This document shows positions 1 through 9,440 of a DNA stretch of 64,000 nucleotides, piece by piece. How positions within the stretch are numbered: position 1 is the stretch's first letter; each line of letters starts with the position of its first letter. Both the position numbers and the translations under genes were made by a program. The notes under the pieces were generated by a model. It was not told the origin of the DNA, did no database searches, and was given only the letters and a program-made list of their open reading frames with translations. This DNA comes from an uncultured Dongia sp. (lineage in GTDB: Bacteria; Pseudomonadota; Alphaproteobacteria; Dongiales; Dongiaceae). The DNA lies in assembly GCF_936916975.1 (NCBI RefSeq), contig NZ_CAKZGO010000007.1:186001-250000 (forward strand), given 5' to 3'.

Positions 1-112
1 AAGAACCATCGCCGCGGAAATTACGGCAGGCGCCCCGGAAAGGCAAAGGCCGAAACGCCGCGCCGCCAGTTGCTGGCCAATCGGTCAGGAAGCGACGCTT
101 TTTGTCCCCCGC

Positions 113-141
113 TTGACATGGGCCGCTGCATCCGTCATATC
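113..141 (+). promoter_or_regulatory. Probable serC-serA promoter
   Basis: A perfect -35 hexamer TTGACA lies at 113-118. A weak -10 (CATATC) follows at 136-141 after 17 bases. Transcription would start near position 148 and give a leader of about 45 nt before serC. Weak -10 boxes are common in alphaproteobacteria, so the call rests mainly on the -35 box and its position. Confidence 0.55.
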
Positions 142-147
142 GGCGGC

Positions 148-192
148 GGGCCACGCTCCCCCAACGGAGCGCTTCGTTCTGGGAGGAACGAT
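148..192 (+). promoter_or_regulatory. Structured 5' leader of serC (serC-motif-like)
   Basis: The short leader can form hairpin CGCTCC (154-159) with GGAGCG (166-171). The same CTCCC (156-160) is also complementary to the ribosome-binding site GGGAG (181-185), so two exclusive folds are possible, one of which hides the Shine-Dalgarno. A conserved serC RNA motif is known upstream of serC-serA operons in alphaproteobacteria. This leader has the right position and size, but I could not align it to the covariance model. Confidence 0.45.
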
Positions 193-1380
193 ATGACAAG
201 ACCGCTCCAGCGGCCGATTCGGCCGCTCTTCTCTTCCGGACCCTGCGCCAAGCGCCCGGGCTGGACCCCCACCCTCCTCAATACTGATGACCCCAAGATT
301 TCGACCCTGGGCCGTTCGCATCGCTCGAAGCCCGGCAAGGACCGCCTCGCCGAGGTGATCGCGCAATCGCGCCGTCTGCTCGGCATCCCGGCGGATTATC
401 GCCTCGGCATCGTGCCGGCCTCCGATACCGGCGCTGTCGAGATGGCGCTCTGGTCCTTGCTGGGGCCGCAGCCGATCACCGTCCTGGCTTTTGAGAGTTT
501 CAGCGAGGAATGGGCCAGCGACATCATCAACGAATTGCATCTGCCGACGAAATTACGACGTGCCGATTACGGCATCCTGCCGGATCTCCGCGCCATCGAT
601 CCGGCCGACGACATCGTCTTTGCCTGGAACGGCACCACGTCCGGCGTGCGCATGCCGCATGCCGATTGGATCGCCGATGACCGCACCGGCCTCACCATCT
701 GCGACGCGACCTCCGCGGTCTTCGCGATGGATCTTCCCTGGAACAAGCTCGATGTCGTCACCTGGTCCTGGCAAAAGGTCCTTGGCGGCGAAGGCGGCCA
801 CGGCATGATTGCCCTATCGCCCCATGCCGTGGCCCGCCTGCAATCGCACACGCCTGCCTGGCCGATGCCCAAAGTCTTCCGTCTCGCCAAGGGCGGCAAG
901 CTCATCGAAGGCATCTTCAAGGGCGAGACGATCAACACGCCCTCCATGCTATGCGTTGAAGACCAGATCGATGCCTTGCGTTGGGCTGACTCAGTTGGTG
1001 GCTTGAAAGGCCTCATCGCCCGCAGCGAAGGCAACGCCGCCTTGATCGCCGATTGGGTGGCAAGCTCTGACTGGGCGAGTTTCCTTGCCAAGGATCCGGC
1101 GACGCGCTCCTGCACCAGCGTGTGCCTCGCCATCAAGGATTCGTGGTTCACCGGCCTCGATCCCGACCGGCAGCAGGCAATCGCCAAGGACATCGTGTCG
1201 CTGCTCGACAAGGAAGGTGTCGGTCTCGACATCGGCGCCTATCGCGATGCACCGCCGGGCCTGCGCATCTGGTGTGGCGCTACCGTGGAAAGCGACGACA
1301 TCAAGGCGCTGCTGCCCTGGCTCGACTGGGCCTATGCGGGTGTCAAACAGAATGCGACGAATATCGCCAAGGAAGCCTGA
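193..1380 (+). CDS. serC: Phosphoserine aminotransferase
   Basis: Converts 3-phosphohydroxypyruvate and glutamate to phosphoserine and 2-oxoglutarate, the second step of serine synthesis, using PLP in the cytoplasm. The 395-residue product begins [20 protein letters not shown] and carries the PLP-lysine motif [14 protein letters not shown], with Lys at about residue 195. The fold is that of the alphaproteobacterial/archaeal SerC subfamily rather than the E. coli type. The ATG at 193 was chosen because GGGAGG stands 6-12 bases upstream. In-frame starts further upstream lie inside the promoter. serA follows with only two bases between stop and start, so the two are co-transcribed. Confidence 0.93.
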   Translation: MTRPLQRPIRPLFSSGPCAKRPGWTPTLLNTDDPKISTLGRSHRSKPGKDRLAEVIAQSRRLLGIPADYRLGIVPASDTGAVEMALWSLLGPQPITVLAFESFSEEWASDIINELHLPTKLRRADYGILPDLRAIDPADDIVFAWNGTTSGVRMPHADWIADDRTGLTICDATSAVFAMDLPWNKLDVVTWSWQKVLGGEGGHGMIALSPHAVARLQSHTPAWPMPKVFRLAKGGKLIEGIFKGETINTPSMLCVEDQIDALRWADSVGGLKGLIARSEGNAALIADWVASSDWASFLAKDPATRSCTSVCLAIKDSWFTGLDPDRQQAIAKDIVSLLDKEGVGLDIGAYRDAPPGLRIWCGATVESDDIKALLPWLDWAYAGVKQNATNIAKEA

Positions 1381-1382
1381 TC

Positions 1383-2963
1383 ATGCCCAAGGTTCTTATC
1401 TCCGATGAACTGTCCCCCGCCGCCGTCCAGATATTCAAGGAGCGCGGTATCGAGGTCGTTGAAAAGACCGGCATGAAACCAAAAGAACTCGCCGCCATGA
1501 TCGGCGAGTTCGACGGCCTCGCCTTGCGCTCTGCCAGCAAGGTGACACCGGAAGTTCTCGCCGCCGCGACGAAACTCAAAGTCATCGGCCGCGCCGGTAT
1601 CGGTGTCGACAATATCGACGTCAAGACCGCGACCGCCCGCGGCATCTGTGTCATGAACACACCGTTCGGCAACAACATCACCACCGCCGAGCATTCCGTC
1701 GGCATGATGATGGCGCTCGCCCGCCAGATCCCGGAAGCCAATAGCTCGACCCATCTCGGGAAGTGGGAGAAGTCGCGCTTCGTCGGCGTCGAGCTTTACG
1801 CGAAGACCCTGGGCCTCGTGGGCTGCGGCAACATCGGCTCGATCGTCGCCGACCGCGCGCAGGGTTTGAAGATGAAGGTCATCGCCTATGACCCCTTCCT
1901 CTCTCCGGAACGCGCCGTCGATCTCGGCGTCGAAAAGGTCGATCTGGACACCCTGCTCCACCGGTCCGATTTCATCAGCCTGCACACGCCGCTCACTGAC
2001 CAGACACGCAATCTCATCGACAAGGTGGCGCTCGCCAAATGCAAGCCGGGTGTCCGCATCATCAATTGCGCGCGTGGTGGCCTGATCATTGAAGAGGACC
2101 TCAAGGCAGCCCTCGACAGCGGCCATGTCGCCGGCGCCGCGATCGACGTCTTCCTGACCGAGCCAGCCACCGAGAACATCCTGTTCGGTCATCCCAACGT
2201 CGTCTGCACGCCGCATCTTGGCGCATCCTCGACGGAGGCACAGCTCAATGTCGCCATCCAGGTTGCCGAGCAGATGTCGGACTTCCTGCTGCATGGCGCC
2301 GTCACCAATGCGCTCAACATGGCCTCGGTCACGGTCGAAGAGGCGCCGCGCCTGCGACCCTATATGAAGCTTGCCGACCAGCTCGGTGCCTTTGCCGGTC
2401 AGGCGACGGAAACCGGAATCATGAAGGTGACGGTGGAATATGAGGGCCAGGTCGCCGCGCTCAACACGCGTCCGCTGACCGCCCTCATGCTGCAGGGTCT
2501 TCTGAAGCCCCTCCTCTCCGACAGCGTCAACATGGTGAATGCGCCACTGGTCGCTAAGGAGCGCAACATCGACTTGACCGAGATCAAGCATGAGCGCGAG
2601 GGGGATTATCACACCCTCATCCGCCTCACGGTGGAATCCGAACGCTGGTCGCGCTCGATCGCTGGGACTCTCTTTGCCGATCAGCGCCCACGCGTGGTCG
2701 AGATCAAGGGTATCAAGATCGACGCCGAGCTCGGGCCGCATATGCTTTACGTCACCAATGACGACAAGCCCGGCTTCATCGGCCGTTTAGGGACCTTGCT
2801 GGGCGATAACGGGATCAATATTGCGACGTTTGCTTTGGGTAGATCGGCACCCGGCAGGGATGCAATCGCCCTGGTGGAAATCGATGGCCCGATGCCCCCT
2901 TCGCTGCTCAAACAGGTCCAGGATCTGGCCCAGGTGCAGCAAGCTAAGCACCTCGTTTTCTAA
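1383..2963 (+). CDS. serA: D-3-phosphoglycerate dehydrogenase
   Basis: Oxidises 3-phosphoglycerate to 3-phosphohydroxypyruvate with NAD, the committed step of serine synthesis. The 526-residue product is the long form. It has a catalytic/NAD domain with GCGNIGS at about residue 147, the Arg in NCARGGLI, a Glu in TEPATEN and the His in HLGAS, then an ASB intervening domain, then a C-terminal ACT domain (MLYVTNDDKPGFIGRLG) that usually gives serine feedback. It starts at ATG 1383, two bases after serC, with AAGGAAG inside the serC 3' end as ribosome site. It forms a two-gene serine operon with serC. Confidence 0.96.
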   Translation: MPKVLISDELSPAAVQIFKERGIEVVEKTGMKPKELAAMIGEFDGLALRSASKVTPEVLAAATKLKVIGRAGIGVDNIDVKTATARGICVMNTPFGNNITTAEHSVGMMMALARQIPEANSSTHLGKWEKSRFVGVELYAKTLGLVGCGNIGSIVADRAQGLKMKVIAYDPFLSPERAVDLGVEKVDLDTLLHRSDFISLHTPLTDQTRNLIDKVALAKCKPGVRIINCARGGLIIEEDLKAALDSGHVAGAAIDVFLTEPATENILFGHPNVVCTPHLGASSTEAQLNVAIQVAEQMSDFLLHGAVTNALNMASVTVEEAPRLRPYMKLADQLGAFAGQATETGIMKVTVEYEGQVAALNTRPLTALMLQGLLKPLLSDSVNMVNAPLVAKERNIDLTEIKHEREGDYHTLIRLTVESERWSRSIAGTLFADQRPRVVEIKGIKIDAELGPHMLYVTNDDKPGFIGRLGTLLGDNGINIATFALGRSAPGRDAIALVEIDGPMPPSLLKQVQDLAQVQQAKHLVF

Positions 2964-2990
2964 GAGGATTTGCCGTTTTATACCAGATGT

Positions 2991-3026
2991 TGAGGTGTGC
3001 CGGCCGCGAACGGTCGGCACACCTCA
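2991..3026 (+). terminator. Strong hairpin after serA
   Basis: TGAGGTGTGCCG (2991-3002) is perfectly complementary to CGGCACACCTCA (3015-3026), and three more inner pairs (one G-T) extend the stem. No T-run follows, so this is either a Rho-type end or an mRNA-stabilising stem. Confidence 0.55.
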
Positions 3027-3152
3027 ACTCTTGCGGTTAACATATTATTATGATTTGATTGGTCATGAAGGGTTCTGCCGGAATCGGGGGCTCACGCGGT
3101 GACGTGTGGGTTGTTAACCGGCAACAGACATCACTTAAAAGGGGTAGTTCGC

Positions 3153-3494
3153 ATGATGAAGATTTTGTTGCCCGTCCTGGGCGCCCTCGCGCTGACCGCA
3201 TGCGCCGTGGAACCGCAATACGAACTGCATCAGCAGGTTTCGGGCCTCTGCGGCAACGCCGAGACCGCCTTGGCGACGCTGAGCGGCGCCGAGCCCGTGA
3301 TCGCGGCCGAAGTCTACAAGAACAGCCCGACCGTCGCCGTTGACCCGGAAGTGGCTGCCCTGTTGGGCGGTGACTACGTGGACATCGCCGAGGCTGGCGG
3401 TGCAGCGCCGACCAACGATTACTGGCGCCATGTCGAATTGCGCAGCAATGACTACTCGGCTGCCTGCATCGGTGCCCGTGCACCCAATCCCTGA
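3153..3494 (+). CDS. Small lipoprotein, unknown function
   Basis: A 113-residue product starting MMKILLPVLGALALTACAVE, with a clear type II signal peptide and lipobox LTAC. The mature protein would be anchored by a cysteine at about residue 17 and is short, acidic and rich in Ala. I recognise no domain. The ATG at 3153 (or 3156) is preceded by AAAAGGGG. It is transcribed alone, between the hairpin after serA and a classical terminator, so it is probably a constitutive envelope protein. The function cannot be inferred. Confidence 0.75.
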   Translation: MMKILLPVLGALALTACAVEPQYELHQQVSGLCGNAETALATLSGAEPVIAAEVYKNSPTVAVDPEVAALLGGDYVDIAEAGGAAPTNDYWRHVELRSNDYSAACIGARAPNP

Positions 3495-3511
3495 TCGGGT
3501 TTGAACGTCAG

Positions 3512-3549
3512 AAAAGCCGCCGGCTGGCATCTGCCCCGGCGGCTTTTTT
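3512..3549 (+). terminator. Intrinsic terminator
   Basis: AAAAGCCGCCGG (3512-3523) pairs with the following CCGGCGGCTTTT, and the stem runs into a T-run ending at 3549, directly after the lipoprotein gene. Confidence 0.88.
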
Positions 3550-3715
3550 GTTGCCTCGCGTCAACCGGCATTTCGCTCAAATTATAGCCTTATCCCATTG
3601 ATTATACTGTTATATTTCTGTACACGCCTTTTCGACCCCTCACCCCGGTGTTATCTTGATCGGAGCGACTCACCCGGCCCCGACGGCATTGGGATCGAGG
3701 CCAAGGAGCGGTTCG

Positions 3716-4726
3716 ATGAATGACAGCAAGCTCATCCTGATAGCCGGTCGCAACGCGGTTCTGGCCCAGGAATTGGAAGAGATGATCTGGCCGGCGGGCT
3801 ATGAAGTCCGCACGTTGACCGGGATTGAGCTTGGCCTGCTCGACATCGACCGCCTGCGACACAATCTCGACGTGCTGGCGCCGGCGCTCATCATCAACAC
3901 CATCGGCTATGCGTCGCCCGACAGCGCCGAAAATCACCGCACCCTGACCCAGGCTCGCAGTCATTGGTCGGTGGGAGATCTTGCGGAAGTGGCGGGTGGG
4001 AACGGCATTCCCCTGCTGCACCTCTCCTCGGACCAAGTGTTTGCCGGCGACAAGTTCACGGCCTATCTCGAGACCGACCAGCCGGACGCGATCAGTGTCT
4101 TCGGTCAGGCCCAGGCGGCTGGCGAGGCTGAAATCGCGGTTCATTGCCGCAATTATGCGATCCTGCGCACCGGGTGGCTGTTCGGCGCCAAAGGCCACAA
4201 CATGCTGAAGACCATGCTGTCCTTGGGCAAGCGCGGTGGCCGCGTGCATGTCCCCAACGATCATATCGCTGGGCCCACGCCAGTCCGCGAGTTGTGCGCC
4301 GCCTTGCGCCGCGTCGGGCTCAGCCTGATGGCGGGCGAGGTCGACGGCGGCACCATCCTGCATTTCTGCGGCACGCCCTCGGCCACCTGGTTCGATTTCG
4401 CGACCCACGCCCTGCGGCATGCAGCACCCTATCAGCGCCCGCCCGAACTGGTGCCGATCACGCCGAACCGCTTTGGCGTTACGGGCGCCCCCGCGCGCCG
4501 TACCGAACTGGATTGCAGCCGCGCCAAAGGTCTGTTCCAGCTCAGCCTGCCTGATTGGCGCAAGGCGCTCGACGATTGCGTTGAGGAGATCTGCCTGGCA
4601 GATCAACGACAAGTGCAGATATCCGTACCGGAACCGCAGCTTCCCTACCGCGCCATGGTTCCCGAACACCGCCGCCGCGGCGCCCTGCCCTATGGTGTCA
4701 CCATGGACCGGCGCGCCGGGCGTTGA
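3716..4726 (+). CDS. RmlD-like SDR protein with lost catalytic pair
   Basis: A 336-residue protein of the RmlD (dTDP-4-dehydrorhamnose reductase) substrate-binding family, recognised by SSDQVFAG, the TDQP segment and the GPTPV region. RmlD reduces a nucleotide-sugar ketone with NAD(P)H through a YxxxK pair. Here the expected YGxxKxxGE is FGQAQAAGE, so the Tyr is Phe (about residue 129) and the Lys is Gln (about 133). The N-terminal glycine motif is also degenerate (AGRNAVLAQEL). It is therefore probably not a normal reductase and may be a binding or regulatory paralogue, like the MAT2B branch. Start ATG 3716 has AAGGAGCGG upstream. No rhamnose genes are nearby. Confidence 0.75.
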   Translation: MNDSKLILIAGRNAVLAQELEEMIWPAGYEVRTLTGIELGLLDIDRLRHNLDVLAPALIINTIGYASPDSAENHRTLTQARSHWSVGDLAEVAGGNGIPLLHLSSDQVFAGDKFTAYLETDQPDAISVFGQAQAAGEAEIAVHCRNYAILRTGWLFGAKGHNMLKTMLSLGKRGGRVHVPNDHIAGPTPVRELCAALRRVGLSLMAGEVDGGTILHFCGTPSATWFDFATHALRHAAPYQRPPELVPITPNRFGVTGAPARRTELDCSRAKGLFQLSLPDWRKALDDCVEEICLADQRQVQISVPEPQLPYRAMVPEHRRRGALPYGVTMDRRAGR

Positions 4727-4732
4727 TGGCAG

Positions 4733-5563
4733 CTATTCGGCACTCTTCGGAAATACCGGCAGCTTCTTGATGTCATTGGCGTCATGCTGAACGACCAGCA
4801 CCGCCCTTAACGTCTTGGCCATGTGCTGCATCCGATCCATCGAGGCCAGGGAATGCGCACGGTCCGTGTTGAAGGGCGGCACGCCGTCATTCTTGAACTG
4901 CTCCTCGAAATGCACGATGTCGCCGCTGAGCAGGACCGCTCCCATCTTCGCGAGGCGGACCAGCAAAGCATAACTTCCCGGCGTATGGCCCGGCATCGCC
5001 AACATGACGACCGAGCCATCGCCAAAGATGTCCTTGTCGCCGACGACTGCCTCAACCGGCGATCCGTTCTTCAACCAAGGGGCAAGCAGATCCGGCGCAG
5101 CGCCGAAAGGCAACGGCTCGCTTTTCAGGGCATCCAGGTCACCCTTGCCCATCAGCAATTTTGCCTTCGGGAAATCGGCCGCTTGGCCGATATGGTCGAA
5201 ATGGTAATGGCTGATGCCGACGGTCGCGATATCCGCCGGCTTGACGCCGATCTTCTCGAGCTGCGTCGGCAAGGTCACCGCCAGCGTGGGTGACATCGCG
5301 TCGTCGTTGAGCGGCGCGTTCAGCAAGCCGGCCGGCAGGCCGGTATCCCACATCAAATATTCCTTGTCGTGCTGGATCAGGTAGCAGCTATCGGTCAGCG
5401 TCCGCGACGTGCCCGCATAGTCATAGGTGTCGGAAAAGGAGCTGAGGTCCTTGACCTTGACCGAGCCGCAATCCAGGCGCCACAGCTTGACCTCGGCAGC
5501 CGCGGCCGCCTGTGCAGTTGCCAGGGTGCTGGCCAGGGCCAGGATAAATGTCGAGATCTTCAT
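4733..5563 (-). CDS. Secreted metallo-beta-lactamase-fold hydrolase, AHL-lactonase-like
   Basis: A 276-residue product with a cleavable signal peptide (MKISTFILALASTLATAQAA), so probably periplasmic. The MBL zinc motif SHYHFDHIGQ supplies HxHxDH. A later histidine (MPGHTPGSY) and an aspartate (LSGDIVHF) complete the usual ligands, and QHDAND may supply the last His. The overall layout fits the AttM/AiiA group of N-acyl-homoserine-lactone lactonases and related lactone hydrolases, but substrate cannot be fixed from sequence. Start 5563 has GGAGAG a few bases upstream. It is divergent from the AraC-type gene at 5701, which may control it. Confidence 0.8.
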   Translation of the reverse strand: MKISTFILALASTLATAQAAAAAEVKLWRLDCGSVKVKDLSSFSDTYDYAGTSRTLTDSCYLIQHDKEYLMWDTGLPAGLLNAPLNDDAMSPTLAVTLPTQLEKIGVKPADIATVGISHYHFDHIGQAADFPKAKLLMGKGDLDALKSEPLPFGAAPDLLAPWLKNGSPVEAVVGDKDIFGDGSVVMLAMPGHTPGSYALLVRLAKMGAVLLSGDIVHFEEQFKNDGVPPFNTDRAHSLASMDRMQHMAKTLRAVLVVQHDANDIKKLPVFPKSAE

Positions 5564-5700
5564 GGTTCTCTCCAATCGGGTGATGTGACGCGGACTATGG
5601 CCGGTCGACGCGCCTGACATGCGCCGGAACTGCTACCAATTGAGCCCGAAACGCTCACTTGTCGTTTGCCCGGTTTGGCGGTCAACGCTAGGATCGCGCC

Positions 5701-6576
5701 ATGGACATCCCCACACCCCAAGAAGCCCTGCGGAAGTTGCTGCTGGAGCGCCTGCGCCCCTTGGTGCCGGATCGCGCCGAGAAAACACATGGCATGCATA
5801 CGCACAGCAACCAGCTCTTCAGCTATTGCTGCTTCACGACCGAGCGCATTGCCGCCTTTCAACCGCCCCGCGCCATCATCGGCATCGTACTGAATGGCGA
5901 GAAGGAGTTCTGGCTCGGCGATGTCGGGCAGCGGTTTTCCGCCGGCCAGGTCTTCGTCCTGCCGGCCGGCGCGAAACTCGACGTGGTCAATATCCCCGAT
6001 GAACGCAAGGGCCGGTATGAGGCGCTGATCGTCGAGGTCCGCAACATACCGCCCGCCATCTCCGCCATGCCCGATGTCACCAAGGCGAGCGACCGGCAGG
6101 TCAAGCATGACGTGACCCTGACCGCCGAACTGGTCGACGCCCTGGCGCATGCCGCCTTGACGCTGGCGACCTCCGACCATGCGCAGATTCTGGCCGAGCA
6201 TCGCCTGGCGGAAGTGCTGATGCTGCTCCGCGACGATCCGGCCGCGCGCTGCCTGTTCGACGTCTCCCTGCGTGAGCGCATCGGACGGATGGTCGCGGTG
6301 GATCCGTCAGCCGATTGGACCGCCGACGCGATTGCCACGAAGCTCGGCATGGGGGCGTCCACCTTGCGCCGTCACTTGGCCCATGACGGCACGGCGTTGC
6401 GTGAGGTTCTGGCCGTAGCGCGCATGCAGATCGCGCGCAATCTGCTCGAACGCGGCGAAGGCAATGTCACAGCCGCTGCCGAGGCCGCCGGCTACGCCTC
6501 GCGCTCGCACTTCGTCCGCCGCTTCCGCAGTGTATTCGGCAGCACGCCCAGCGAGCATCGTGCCAGGCGGCTCTGA
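5701..6576 (+). CDS. AraC-family transcriptional regulator
   Basis: A 291-residue product. The N-terminal half is a cupin-like sensing domain (HTHSNQLFSY, and VFVLPAGAKLDV). The C-terminal third, from about residue 190, is an AraC double helix-turn-helix: the first helix pair lies near WTADAIATKLGMGASTLRRH and the second near VTAAAEAAGYASRSHFVRRF, ending FGSTPSEHRARRL. It is divergent from the secreted MBL hydrolase, with about 140 bases between the two starts, so regulation of that neighbour is the simplest inference. The effector is unknown. Confidence 0.88.
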   Translation: MDIPTPQEALRKLLLERLRPLVPDRAEKTHGMHTHSNQLFSYCCFTTERIAAFQPPRAIIGIVLNGEKEFWLGDVGQRFSAGQVFVLPAGAKLDVVNIPDERKGRYEALIVEVRNIPPAISAMPDVTKASDRQVKHDVTLTAELVDALAHAALTLATSDHAQILAEHRLAEVLMLLRDDPAARCLFDVSLRERIGRMVAVDPSADWTADAIATKLGMGASTLRRHLAHDGTALREVLAVARMQIARNLLERGEGNVTAAAEAAGYASRSHFVRRFRSVFGSTPSEHRARRL

Positions 6577-6765
6577 GCGCGCACGGATCGATACATTCCG
6601 ATACGTGATTGGCGGGAAATGCTTCTGGCCCGCAGCGGCACTTGGCTGATTTCGTGCGCGACATCACATTGTCGCGCCGATCCAGCGAACCCCTACCTTG
6701 CACATGACACCTAATCCTTCAGATGAGGGTCCATCCCGGCCCTCGAGGTTCGCGAGGACTGTGTC

Positions 6766-7485
6766 ATGTGGAAATCCAAGCTTCTGATGGCTGGCGCCAC
6801 GGCGCTGGCTCTTTCGATGGCAGCACTCAATCCGGCGAAAGCCGATTGGCATGTCGACCATGTCGACTATTTCGACGACGAGGGCGACTGGGTCGAGTTC
6901 TGGTCCGATGATGAGGGCCACCAGCTTATCTTCGTGATCGAGGATGGCGAGACGATTCACTACATCGCCGTGGGCTTCGACAATCCCAACCCCGAGGAAG
7001 GCAGCGGCAGCGAAGAGAATTGGGACCATCTCGTCGATCTGCTGAAGAAGCACGGTGCCCCCCTTGAACGTCGCACCAATCTGGCCGGCACGCCGCTGGG
7101 GCATGTCCTGCTGCGCAACGGCAACCTGATCGACCCCTATCACAACCCCTCGGATGTCGGTTACGAGGACACCGGCGGCTTTGGCGGCGGCGGTGGCGGC
7201 TTTACGCCCGGCAATGGCAGCCCGACCGAACAGCTCAAGCGACAGGCTAAAAAGGGCGGCAAGAGCAAGGGTGATGGCGAAGACGGCGACGACCTCAACA
7301 CCGGCGATGTCGGGCTGTTCGACGACGATATGCCTGGGCCGCCGGATATCGTGAACCCGAACCCCGTGTCTGCCGGCTTCGACCGTGTCGGCCGCGGTCG
7401 CGACGGTGGTGGCAATGGTGGTGGCAATGGTGGTGGCAATGGTGGTGGCAACAACGGCGGCGGTGGTGGTGGCGCCACACGCTAA
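6766..7485 (+). CDS. Secreted acidic protein with Gly-rich tail, unknown
   Basis: A 239-residue product with a signal peptide (MWKSKLLMAGATALALSMAA, cleavage probably after AKA). The mature N-terminal part is rich in Asp, Glu, Trp and His (DWHVDHVDYFDDEGDWVEFW). A linker rich in Gly, Lys and Asp follows, and the tail is almost pure Gly/Asn, encoded by tandem 12-bp units at 7405-7452. I recognise no domain. The acidic/aromatic head could bind metal or matrix, but that is a guess. It is expressed as a single gene ending in a bidirectional terminator shared with fhs. Confidence 0.7.
   Translation: MWKSKLLMAGATALALSMAALNPAKADWHVDHVDYFDDEGDWVEFWSDDEGHQLIFVIEDGETIHYIAVGFDNPNPEEGSGSEENWDHLVDLLKKHGAPLERRTNLAGTPLGHVLLRNGNLIDPYHNPSDVGYEDTGGFGGGGGGFTPGNGSPTEQLKRQAKKGGKSKGDGEDGDDLNTGDVGLFDDDMPGPPDIVNPNPVSAGFDRVGRGRDGGGNGGGNGGGNGGGNNGGGGGGATR
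7405..7452 (+). repeat. Four tandem 12-bp units in a coding region
   Basis: GGTGGTGGCAAT is repeated three times exactly, and a fourth copy differs only in its last base. Each unit encodes Gly-Gly-Gly-Asn, so copy-number changes stay in frame. Confidence 0.9.
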
Positions 7486-7496
7486 CCTGCCCAAAG

Positions 7497-7524
7497 AAAA
7501 AGCCGGCTTCGCAGCCGGCTTTTT
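7497..7524. terminator. Bidirectional intrinsic terminator
   Basis: AAAAAGCCGGCT (7497-7508) and AGCCGGCTTTTT (7513-7524) form a stem with a four-base loop, an A-run on one side and a T-run on the other. It serves both the Gly-rich gene and the convergent fhs. Confidence 0.9.
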
Positions 7525-7548
7525 CACATTCGCTATCGAAGCCGAGCC

Positions 7549-9228
7549 TTAGAACAGACCCTCGACCTCATGCTTGTCGTTGAGGCGGATATGGTTGGCC
7601 GACGGGACGCGCGGCAGACCGGGCATGGTCATGATCTCGCCGCAGACAACGACGATGAACTCGGCGCCGGCGGACAGGCGGATCTCGCGGATCGGCACGA
7701 CGTGGTTCGACGGCGCGCCCTTGAGGTTGGGATCGGTCGAGAAGCTGTACTGCGTCTTCGCCATGCAGACCGGGTAATGGCCAAAACCGGCCTTCTCATA
7801 CTCTGCAAAGCGATCGCGCACCGATTTGTCGGCGATGATGCCCTGGGCGCCGTAGAGGCTCTGGGCGATCGTGCGGGTCTTGTCCCACAGCGACATGTCA
7901 TCGGGATAGAGCGGCTTGAAGTTGCTGGGGCCGTCGGTGAGCTTGACGACCGCATTGGCCAGTTGCTCGATGCCGGCCGAACCCGAGGACCAGTGGTTGC
8001 ACTCGATCGCTTCCGAACCCAGCTCGGCGCAGAGCTGACGCACGGCGTCCAGTTCCGCATCGGTATCGGCGATGAAGCGGTTGATGGCGACCACGGCCGG
8101 CACGCCGAACTTCTTCACGTTCTCGATATGACGGGCGAGGTTCTCGCCACCCTTCTTCACGGCGGCAATGTTCTCCTTGCCAAGATCTTCCTTGGCCACA
8201 CCGCCATGCATCTTCAGTGCACGGACGGTGGCGACGATGACGGCCGCGGCCGGCTTCAGACCCGCCTTGCGGCATTTGATGTCGAAGAACTTCTCAGCGC
8301 CGAGATCGGCACCGAAACCGGCTTCAGTGACGACATAGTCAGCGAGCTTCAGTGCGGTGGTGGTGGCGATCACCGAGTTACAGCCATGGGCGATGTTGGC
8401 GAACGGACCGCCATGGATGAAGGCCGGGTTGTTCTCCAGCGTCTGCACGATGTTGGGCGCAATGGCGTCCTTCAACAGCACCGTCATCGCACCGTCGGCC
8501 TTGAGGTCACGGGCAAAGATCGGCTTCTTGTCGCGGGTGTAGCCAACGATGATGCTGCCCAGGCGCTTGGTGAGATCAGCGAGATCGGTCGACAGGCAGA
8601 AGATCGCCATGACTTCCGAGGCGACAGTGATGTCGAAGCCGTCTTCACGCGGGAAGCCGTTGGAAACGCCGCCCAGCGAATTGTTGATCTGGCGCAGAGC
8701 GCGGTCGTTCATATCCATGACACGACGCCAGGTGATGCGGCGGCTGTCGAAGCCCAGCTCATTGCCCCAATAGATGTGATTGTCGATGAGCGCTGAAAGC
8801 AGGTTGTGCGCCGAACCGATGGCGTGGAAGTCGCCGGTGAAGTGGAGGTTGATGTCTTCCATCGGCACAACCTGGGCGTAACCGCCGCCGGCAGCGCCAC
8901 CCTTCACCCCGAAGCAGGGCCCGAGGCTGGGTTCGCGCAGGCAGATGATGGCCTTCTTGCCGATACGGTTGAGGCCGTCACCGAGGCCGACCGTGGTCGT
9001 GGTCTTGCCTTCACCGGCCGGGGTCGGGTTGATGGCGGTGACCAGGATCAGCTTGCCGTCCTTCTGGCCCTTCAGGCTCTTGATGTAATCCATCGAGATC
9101 TTGGCCTTGGTGTGGCCGAACGGCAGCAGATGCTCTTCCTTGATCCCGAGTTTCGCCGCGACTTCGCGGATCGGCTTCATTTTGGCTTCGCGCGCGATTT
9201 CGATATCGCTGCCGACCTTCTTGGACAT
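7549..9228 (-). CDS. fhs: Formate--tetrahydrofolate ligase
   Basis: Makes 10-formyl-tetrahydrofolate from formate, THF and ATP, feeding one-carbon units to purine and serine metabolism. The 559-residue length is normal for the family. The ATP-binding P-loop-like segment [16 protein letters not shown] lies at about residues 67-82, and [20 protein letters not shown] is a family signature. Start 9228 gives [20 protein letters not shown], with AGGGGAATCTCC just upstream. It is a single gene. It may link to the folate-dependent GcvT-like protein further right, but they are not adjacent. Confidence 0.97.
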   Translation of the reverse strand: MSKKVGSDIEIAREAKMKPIREVAAKLGIKEEHLLPFGHTKAKISMDYIKSLKGQKDGKLILVTAINPTPAGEGKTTTTVGLGDGLNRIGKKAIICLREPSLGPCFGVKGGAAGGGYAQVVPMEDINLHFTGDFHAIGSAHNLLSALIDNHIYWGNELGFDSRRITWRRVMDMNDRALRQINNSLGGVSNGFPREDGFDITVASEVMAIFCLSTDLADLTKRLGSIIVGYTRDKKPIFARDLKADGAMTVLLKDAIAPNIVQTLENNPAFIHGGPFANIAHGCNSVIATTTALKLADYVVTEAGFGADLGAEKFFDIKCRKAGLKPAAAVIVATVRALKMHGGVAKEDLGKENIAAVKKGGENLARHIENVKKFGVPAVVAINRFIADTDAELDAVRQLCAELGSEAIECNHWSSGSAGIEQLANAVVKLTDGPSNFKPLYPDDMSLWDKTRTIAQSLYGAQGIIADKSVRDRFAEYEKAGFGHYPVCMAKTQYSFSTDPNLKGAPSNHVVPIREIRLSAGAEFIVVVCGEIMTMPGLPRVPSANHIRLNDKHEVEGLF

Positions 9229-9440
9229 GGAGATTCCCCTATTGGATCAAGACGTTTGACGGGCGCCCGGGCAACCCGATGTTTTCCGGACGCGATGGCA
9301 GAGACTAGGTCCGAATCCGGTTCCTCATCTGCCTACCGGCGACCGATTTTTGTCGATTTCCCGCCGCCGTCAATGTCGCGATGGCGTCATTTTCTCATCC
9401 ATTGGGCCTGGAATTCTCATTTCTGAGCAAGTAGCTGGCG

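Noticed and set aside
7405-7452. Tandem repeats as a possible CRISPR array
   Set aside because: Units are 12 bp, adjoining and in frame inside a gene, with no spacers and no cas genes.
9229-9440. Glycine or THF riboswitch upstream of fhs
   Set aside because: The 210-base leader lacks the GGAGAG pattern of glycine riboswitches, and no convincing THF-type structure is visible.
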